DNA from: Bacillota bacterium
Lineage (GTDB): Bacteria; Bacillota; Clostridia; Christensenellales; CAG-138
Assembly (NCBI GenBank): GCA_023396535.1
Contig: JAEWWD010000276.1
Location: 1-9,791 of the forward strand
Direction: 5' to 3'
DNA: 9,791 nt
Of this stretch, positions 5,420-9,791 are shown piece after piece; position 1 is the stretch's first letter; each line of letters opens with the position of its first letter. The notes under the pieces are model-generated. The model was not told where the DNA came from. It saw only the letters and a program-made list of their open reading frames with translations, and searched no databases. Both the position numbers and the translations under genes were made by a program.

Positions 5420-6340
5420 ATGAAAATCATGATCGTAGGAGCCGGCGGCATCGGCGGATACCTCGCCGCCATGCTTAGCCGGAAATTTGGCGATATCACG
5501 CTCGTCGCCAGGGGCGCGCAGTTGAACGCCATACGCGAAAACGGCCTGACGCTGGTAAACAACGGAGAACGCTTCACCGTTCGCCCCGCCTTGTGCACGG
5601 ACAACCCCTCTGAGGCCGGCGAACAGGATGTCATATTGCTTTGCCCCAAGAGTTACGGCCTTGCTGCCGCGCTGGACCAGGTCCGCCCCTGCGTGAAGCC
5701 GGATACGCTGCTCATCCCCATGCTCAACGGCGTCAACACGCATAAGCGCATCGCCGCAGGGATGGACAAGGGCATTGCGCTGGACGGATGCATCTACGTG
5801 TTCAGTCGCATCACCGCCCCCGGCGTCATTGAAAAAGGCGGCGCGCTCAACCGCATCTGCATGGGCATTCCCGGCAAGAAGGCCGCTGAGCAGCCCGAAA
5901 CGCTGTTCAGGCTTCGGGATATGCTCAACGAGAGCGGCATCAGTACCGAGATCCCCGACGATATCGTCCGCGAGATGTGGCTGAAATGGTCGCTCATAAG
6001 CACCAATGGCCAAGCCTGCGTGTTTTTCAACGTGCCCGTGGGCAAACTGCGTGAAACGCCGCATATGTATGAGTTTCTGATGGGGCTGGTGGACGAAATA
6101 CTGCTTATCGCGAAGGCGGAGGGCGTGGACATGCCGGACGACCTGAAGAACCGCATCGCGAAAACTGTGGCCGATATGCCGTACGACAGCACGCCGTCGC
6201 TGCTGCGCGATATCAATGAGCCAGGCAAGCCCACGGAAATGGATCTGTTTGCGGGCGAGCTTTGCCGCATGGCGGACAAGCACGGCATCGAAGCGCCCAA
6301 TAACCACAAAATACGGGATCGCTTTATCGACCGCCTATGA
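5420..6340 (+). CDS. Ketopantoate reductase family protein (2-dehydropantoate 2-reductase)
   Basis: This 306-residue NADPH-dependent reductase belongs to the PanE/ApbA family. PanE makes pantoate for coenzyme A. The N-terminal Rossmann fold begins MKIMIVGAGGIGGYLAA, with nucleotide loop GAGGIGG (7-13) and an Arg at 31 typical for NADPH. Further family marks are CPKSYGL (75-81), PMLNGVN (100-106), K189 in the helical domain (the catalytic Lys position) and the C-terminal SLLRDINEPGKPTEMD (260-275), which matches the family's S-x3-D...TE-D signature. The start at 5420 places the Rossmann strand at the N-terminus. The GGAGG (5402-5406) is 13 bases away, longer than usual. The frame is open upstream to 5300, but that part has no family likeness. 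The stop overlaps the mrnC start (ATGA), so translation is coupled. Many paralogues act on other 2-keto acids, so panE itself is not certain. Confidence 0.85.
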   Translation: MKIMIVGAGGIGGYLAAMLSRKFGDITLVARGAQLNAIRENGLTLVNNGERFTVRPALCTDNPSEAGEQDVILLCPKSYGLAAALDQVRPCVKPDTLLIPMLNGVNTHKRIAAGMDKGIALDGCIYVFSRITAPGVIEKGGALNRICMGIPGKKAAEQPETLFRLRDMLNESGISTEIPDDIVREMWLKWSLISTNGQACVFFNVPVGKLRETPHMYEFLMGLVDEILLIAKAEGVDMPDDLKNRIAKTVADMPYDSTPSLLRDINEPGKPTEMDLFAGELCRMADKHGIEAPNNHKIRDRFIDRL

Positions 6341-6756
6341 GTTTCTCGGACGAAATACGCGCGATGCAGCCCGGATTGCCGGCGTGTGACGCCGCGCGTA
6401 TGGCCCCGTTGTCTCTCGCGTACATAGGGGATACGGTGTACGACCTGTATGTACGCACACTGCTGCTGCACCGCTCGGACGCCACGGTGCATACCCTGCA
6501 TTTGCAGGCCGCGGCAATGGTGCGCGCGAGCGCGCAGGCGCAGGCCAGCGCGCGCATACTGCCCATTCTTCGCGAAGAAGAGGCCGCGGTGTTCCGCCGC
6601 GGCCGAAACGCGCATATGGGTACAGTGCCGAAAAGTGCCTCTATCGCGGATTACCGCGCCGCCACGGGACTGGAGGCGGTGCTGGGATATCTGTTCCTCA
6701 GGGGGGACGACGTCCGCATACGGGAACTCATGGGAATTGCACTGCTGCCGGAATAA
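6337..6756 (+). CDS. mrnC: Mini-ribonuclease III
   Basis: This 139-residue protein is a stand-alone RNase III catalytic domain without the double-stranded RNA-binding domain. In Bacillus MrnC matures the ends of 23S rRNA in assembling 50S subunits. The signature SLAYIGDTVYDLYVR (26-40) holds the catalytic acidic residues around D32. FRRGRNA (86-92) is the family's basic patch. TGLEAVLGYLFL (110-121) holds the second catalytic acid, E113. Size and motifs fit the family well. The ATG overlaps the upstream stop by four bases. The AATAC start context has no strong ribosome binding site, so expression probably relies on coupling to the reductase. rlmB lies two genes downstream, the usual neighbour in Firmicutes. 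Confidence 0.93.
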   Translation: MSFSDEIRAMQPGLPACDAARMAPLSLAYIGDTVYDLYVRTLLLHRSDATVHTLHLQAAAMVRASAQAQASARILPILREEEAAVFRRGRNAHMGTVPKSASIADYRAATGLEAVLGYLFLRGDDVRIRELMGIALLPE

Positions 6757-6770
6757 AGCCCGCGCGGGCT
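6757..6770. repeat. 14-bp perfect palindrome between mrnC and the cupin gene
   Basis: AGCCCGCGCGGGCT begins directly after the mrnC stop. There is no T-run on either strand, and it is followed on plus by ACACAAAAAA, so it is not a normal terminator. It may be an RNA stability or processing element between cistrons. Confidence 0.6.
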
Positions 6771-6806
6771 ACACAAAAAATATTTACAGATGAAAGGGGC
6801 ACTACC

Positions 6807-7154
6807 ATGATACGATACCAGAAAGATATGACTCCCGCTATCCATCACAATTTGCGGGACGGAGAAGGCGACGTAAGCATCATGCCGCTGTTTGACGAGC
6901 ATATCCCCCACCTCAGGCTGCTTTCCGTCATTACGATGGAACCGGGCTGCTCCATAGGCGCACATCTGCACGAAGCCGAAGCGGAAGCGTTTTACGTGCT
7001 CGAAGGGGAGGCCACCGTTCTAGACGGCGATAAATTCGAGACGCTGAAACCCGGCGACGCGCACCTGTGCCGCAACGGCGAGCGCCATTCGCTGGGTAAT
7101 CGCAGCGACAAGCCCATACGCGTTCTCGCCATCATACCGACGATGGCTGAATAG
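6807..7154 (+). CDS. Small single-domain cupin
   Basis: This 115-residue cytosolic protein is a single cupin barrel. Motif 1, G(x)5HxH(x)4E(x)6G, is met exactly by G47, H53, H55, E60 and G67. Motif 2, G(x)5PxG(x)2H(x)3N, is met by G83, G91, H94 and N98, with Arg89 in place of Pro. The four ligands H53, H55, E60 and H94 would bind a divalent metal, so the active site looks intact. The substrate cannot be read from sequence. Small cupins include isomerases, dioxygenases, sugar epimerase relatives and sensors. AAAGGGG (6793-6799) precedes the ATG by 7 bases. It sits 50 bp after mrnC and 12 bp before rlmB, so it is cotranscribed with the ribosome-maturation genes, yet it is not a usual member of that cluster. 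Any link to the reductase or RNA genes is inference. Confidence 0.88.
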   Translation: MIRYQKDMTPAIHHNLRDGEGDVSIMPLFDEHIPHLRLLSVITMEPGCSIGAHLHEAEAEAFYVLEGEATVLDGDKFETLKPGDAHLCRNGERHSLGNRSDKPIRVLAIIPTMAE

Positions 7155-7166
7155 AAAGGATATACG

Positions 7167-8903
7167 ATGGCATTCCAAAACGGCCGCGGCAATAAGCCTT
7201 ACGGCAAGAAACCCTACAGCGGCGGAAGCCGCGGCGATAAGCCGTACGGCAACAAACCAAACAGCGACCGGGGCGATAAACCGTTCGAAAAAAAACCTTA
7301 CGATAAGAAGCCGTACGGGAACAAACCCTACGGCGATAAACCGTACGGCGAAAAGCCCTATGGCAAAAGACCATATGGCGAGAGCGACGGCAAGCCGTTC
7401 GAGAAAAAACCCTACGAGAAGAAGCCTTACGCAGACAAACCTTATGGCGATAAACCGTACGGCGACAAGTCCTACGGCAAAAGGCCCTATGGCGACCGCG
7501 ACGGCAAGCCGTTCGAAAAAAAGTCTTATGACAAGAAGCCGTATGGAGACAAACCTTACGGAGATAAGCCGTACGGCGAAAAACCCTACGGCAAAAGACC
7601 ATATGGCGACCGCGACGGCAAGCCGTTCGAAAAAAAGTCCTATGACAAGAAGCCGTATGGAGACAAGCCTTACGGAGATAAGCCGTACGGCGAAAAACCC
7701 TATGGCAGAAAGCCCTACGGCGAGCGCGACGACAGGCCGTTCGAGAAAAAACCCTACGAGAAAAAGCCGTACGCAGACAAGCCCTACGGCGACCGCGACG
7801 GCAAGCCGTTTGAGAAAAAGCCCTACGAGAAAAAGCCGTATGGAGATAAACCCTACGGCGATAAGCCCTACGGCAAAAGGCCCTACGGCGAGCGCGACGG
7901 CAAACCATTCGAAAAAAAGCCCTACGAGAAAAAACCGTATGGGGATAAATCCTACGGTGATAAATCCTACGGCAAAAGGCCATATGGCGACCGCGACGAG
8001 AAGCCGTTCGAGAAAAAAACCTACGAGAAGAAGCCGTACGCAGACAAGCCCTACAACAGGAAGCCTTACGAGGACGGCGACAGCAGACCCTTCCCCGAAA
8101 CGCCGCAGACCGACGACCGCCCGGACGCCGCCGTTTCAGAAACGAATGAACTGCCCTATTTCCTCATGGGCCGCAACGCGGTACGCGAAGCCATCAAAAG
8201 CGGACGCAGCATAGACCGCATACTCGTCGTGGAAGAGCAGGACGGCTCCCTGCGCGAGATTATCGGAATGGCCCGCGATAACAACTTGGTTATACGCACT
8301 GTCGACCGCAAGAGGCTGGATGAGCTGTGCATGCCCTTCGGGCATGGCGGCAAGCCGGGCAACCACCAGGGCATACTCGCCATGGTGCCGGATATCGAAT
8401 ACGCCACGCTTGACGATATACTGGCCCTCGCCAAGGAACGCGGCGAACCGCCCTTCCTGCTTCTCCTCGATGAAATCAACGACCCGCACAACCTCGGCTC
8501 CATGCTGCGCAGCGCGGCCTGCGCGGGCGTGCACGGCGTCGTACTGCCCAAGCGGCGCGCGGCGTCGGTAACGGCGGCGGTGGCCAAGGCCAGCGCGGGC
8601 GCGGTCGAGTATGTCAAGGTGGCCAAGGTGGTCAATCTTTCCGTGGCCATCGAGCAACTCAAGGAAGCGGGCGTCTGGATCGCCGGCGCGGATATGGACG
8701 GCACGCCCATGGCCAATGTGGATATGAGCGGCCCACTCGCGCTTGTAATAGGCAACGAGGCGGAAGGCCTTTCCCGCCTGGTACGCGACAAATGCGACCA
8801 CCTCGTATCCATCCCCATGCGCGGACCTATGGATTCTCTCAACGCCTCCGTTGCGGCGGCCGTTCTGCTGTTTGAGAAAAACCGCCAGGACGCCGCGAAA
8901 TAG
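7167..8903 (+). CDS. rlmB: 23S rRNA 2'-O-ribose methyltransferase (RlmB-type) with long repetitive N-terminus
   Basis: This 578-residue SpoU/TrmH-family enzyme uses S-adenosylmethionine to methylate the 2'-OH of a guanosine in 23S rRNA (G2251 in E. coli). The last 250 residues are a standard RlmB. They hold a substrate-binding part from YFLMGRNAVREAI (331-343), then the SPOUT knot motifs DEINDPHNLGSMLRSA, LVIGNEAEGLS and IPMRGPMDSLNASVAAAVLLFE. The first 330 residues are an added, probably disordered region made almost wholly of K/P/Y/G/D/E/R, with eight nested repeat units (residues 38-306). The extension is in the same frame with no internal stop. The start at 7167 has AAAGGA (7155-7160) six bases upstream. 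A Met begins no convincing shorter form before the catalytic domain. It is flanked by the cupin gene and sigH in one operon. The mixed charge suggests RNA or ribosome association, but this is inference. Confidence 0.93.
   Translation: MAFQNGRGNKPYGKKPYSGGSRGDKPYGNKPNSDRGDKPFEKKPYDKKPYGNKPYGDKPYGEKPYGKRPYGESDGKPFEKKPYEKKPYADKPYGDKPYGDKSYGKRPYGDRDGKPFEKKSYDKKPYGDKPYGDKPYGEKPYGKRPYGDRDGKPFEKKSYDKKPYGDKPYGDKPYGEKPYGRKPYGERDDRPFEKKPYEKKPYADKPYGDRDGKPFEKKPYEKKPYGDKPYGDKPYGKRPYGERDGKPFEKKPYEKKPYGDKSYGDKSYGKRPYGDRDEKPFEKKTYEKKPYADKPYNRKPYEDGDSRPFPETPQTDDRPDAAVSETNELPYFLMGRNAVREAIKSGRSIDRILVVEEQDGSLREIIGMARDNNLVIRTVDRKRLDELCMPFGHGGKPGNHQGILAMVPDIEYATLDDILALAKERGEPPFLLLLDEINDPHNLGSMLRSAACAGVHGVVLPKRRAASVTAAVAKASAGAVEYVKVAKVVNLSVAIEQLKEAGVWIAGADMDGTPMANVDMSGPLALVIGNEAEGLSRLVRDKCDHLVSIPMRGPMDSLNASVAAAVLLFEKNRQDAAK
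7278..8084 (+). repeat. Nested pentapeptide repeat array in rlmB (eight higher-order units)
   Basis: Each unit starts [KR]PFEK, is built of pentapeptides of the KPYGD type and ends with an acidic tripeptide such as RDG. Unit lengths are 38, 38, 38, 38, 23, 33, 33 and 28 residues, that is 7, 7, 7, 7, 4, 6, 6 and 5 pentads plus three residues, 49 pentads in all. Units 3 and 4 (7506-7619 and 7620-7733) are 114 bp each and nearly identical in DNA through most of their length, showing recent duplication. All length changes are multiples of 15 bp and keep the frame. Confidence 0.92.
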
Positions 8904-8948
8904 TTGCCCTGTTTTCCATATGGTTCAAAGGCGATAAAGGTGTATTCT

Positions 8949-9581
8949 ATGGAGCTTGATCAGGAGTTCCTGCCGTATCTTTCCATGACGGACGAGGCGC
9001 TCATCGCCGCCGCGCGCGCGGGCGACCGCACGGCGGAGGATATGCTGTATGAAAAATACAAGCATTTCATCCGGGGACGGGCGCGCTCGTACTTCCTTGT
9101 GGGGGCGGACCGCGAGGATATCATACAGGAAGGCATGATAGGGCTATACAAGGCAATACGGGATTATAATCCGGATAAGACGGGGGGCTCTTTCAGGAGC
9201 TTTGCGGAGCTGTGCGTTACGCGGCAGATGATCACGGCTATCAAAACCGCCACGCGTCAAAAGCACATACCGCTCAATTCCTATGTATCGCTCAATAAGC
9301 CCATCTATCCGGAAGGGCCGGAACGGACGCTGATAGACGTCATCAGCGCCGCGCGCGTGAGCGACCCGGAAGAAAACTTCATCAGCCAGGAAACGTATAC
9401 AGCGATGGAGCAGCAGCTTCGGGAATCCCTTTCCCCGCTTGAGCGCGATTGCCTCGCGCTGTATCTTGAAGGGCGTTCGTACGTGGAAATCGCAGGGCTT
9501 TTGAACCGGCCCACCAAAACGATAGACAACGCGCTGCAGCGCATCAAGCATAAGCTGGAAAAACAGCTGAATTCCCAGTAA
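8949..9581 (+). CDS. sigH: RNA polymerase sigma-H factor (SigH/Spo0H-like)
   Basis: This 210-residue sigma-70 family factor directs RNA polymerase to transition-state, competence and early sporulation promoters. Region 2 includes EDIIQEGMIGLYKAIRDYN (56-74), the core-binding and -10 recognition part. Region 4 is a helix-turn-helix, RSYVEIAGLLNRPTKTIDNALQRI (176-199). The length matches Bacillus SigH (218). The start is ATG at 8949, preceded by AAAGGTG (8936-8942) with a six-base gap. An in-frame TTG at 8904 has no ribosome binding site and adds 15 residues not expected in the family. It follows rlmB by 45 bp. In Bacillus a yacP/rae1 gene lies between rlmB and sigH; it is absent here. The neighbourhood (mrnC, rlmB) separates this from other sigma factors. 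Own-promoter control cannot be seen. Confidence 0.93.
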   Translation: MELDQEFLPYLSMTDEALIAAARAGDRTAEDMLYEKYKHFIRGRARSYFLVGADREDIIQEGMIGLYKAIRDYNPDKTGGSFRSFAELCVTRQMITAIKTATRQKHIPLNSYVSLNKPIYPEGPERTLIDVISAARVSDPEENFISQETYTAMEQQLRESLSPLERDCLALYLEGRSYVEIAGLLNRPTKTIDNALQRIKHKLEKQLNSQ

Positions 9582-9594
9582 ACGGGGGCGGCAC

Positions 9595-9791
9595 ATGCAC
9601 GAAGGGCACAGACAGCGCCTGCGGGAGCGGTATATCAAAACCGGGCCGAACGGCTTTATGGAGCACGAGCTGCTGGAGCTGCTGCTGACCTACGCCATAC
9701 CGCGGCGCAACACCAACGATATCGCGCACAGCCTCATCAGCCGTTTTGGCTCGCTATCCTCGGTATTGTGCGCGGACACGGCGGAGCTCGC
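9595..9791 (+). CDS. radC: RadC-family protein, N-terminal part only
   Basis: Only 65 codons are inside the window. The start reads MHEGHRQRLRERYIKTGPNG, followed by HELLELLLTYAIPRRNTNDIAHSLISRFGSLSSVL. This is the helix-hairpin-helix N-terminus of the RadC/UPF0758 family, and the GHRxRLRERY opening is typical of clostridial members. The JAMM-type metalloprotease domain (HxH...D) that defines the family lies beyond the edge, so it cannot be checked. Despite the name, a DNA repair role is doubtful for the family. The ATG at 9595 is 13 bp after the sigH stop and follows a G-rich but weak ribosome binding site (GGGGG, 9584-9588), so it is probably cotranscribed with sigH. Confidence 0.85.
   Translation, partial: MHEGHRQRLRERYIKTGPNGFMEHELLELLLTYAIPRRNTNDIAHSLISRFGSLSSVLCADTAEL

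Noticed and set aside
6757..6780. Terminator between mrnC and the cupin gene
   Set aside because: The palindrome is followed by ACACAAAAAA on the coding strand, not a T-run.
7132..7983. Long open frames on the minus strand and in a second plus frame (7360-8214) over rlmB
   Set aside because: The 15-bp and 114-bp repeats keep all frames free of stops. The products are Arg/Cys or Thr/Ser/Lys repeats with no start signal, so they are shadows of rlmB.

Overview
The window reads as chromosomal DNA of a GC-rich, endospore-forming member of the Firmicutes (Clostridia-like). The indicators are a DnaD-type primosome protein next to a DnaI/DnaC-type helicase loader, a CwlD-type cell-wall amidase, the mini-RNase III (mrnC)/rlmB/sigH cluster, and strong GGAGG-type ribosome binding sites. 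The genus cannot be fixed from the sequence. Nothing looks like phage, plasmid or insertion sequence, and no rRNA, tRNA or CRISPR array is seen.

Layout: (1) 1-591, minus strand: the N-terminal 197 codons of an unrecognised protein with a proline-rich tail encoded by a 36-bp tandem repeat; it runs off the left edge. (2) 592-795: divergent promoter region with an extended -10 element driving rightward transcription. (3) 796-3789, plus strand: a tight three-gene operon of dnaD-like gene, dnaI/dnaC-like helicase loader and ispE. Stops and starts are 1 bp apart or overlap. (4) 3790-4516: a 727-bp non-coding region in two parts. The left part is a dense array of perfect or near-perfect hairpins ending in an intrinsic terminator. 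The right part is AT-rich and holds five DnaA-box-like sites in one orientation plus short GCATAT repeats. (5) 4517-5281: cwlD-like amidase. (6) 5420-9791, plus strand: a probable second operon of a panE-family reductase, mrnC, a small cupin, rlmB with a long repetitive N-terminal extension, sigH, and the start of radC at the right edge.

How the genes fit together: the left operon couples helicase loading to an isoprenoid-precursor kinase. The right operon carries ribosome maturation (MrnC on 23S rRNA ends, RlmB on 23S rRNA methylation) together with the transition-state sigma factor SigH, an arrangement familiar in Firmicutes. The non-standard members are the reductase, the cupin and the missing yacP/rae1-type gene between rlmB and sigH.

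The observations most worth following are the DnaA-box cluster beside replication-initiation genes (4155-4304), the hairpin array (3857-4065), and the 49-pentapeptide nested repeat fused to RlmB (7278-8084), whose length variation is entirely in whole pentapeptide steps.
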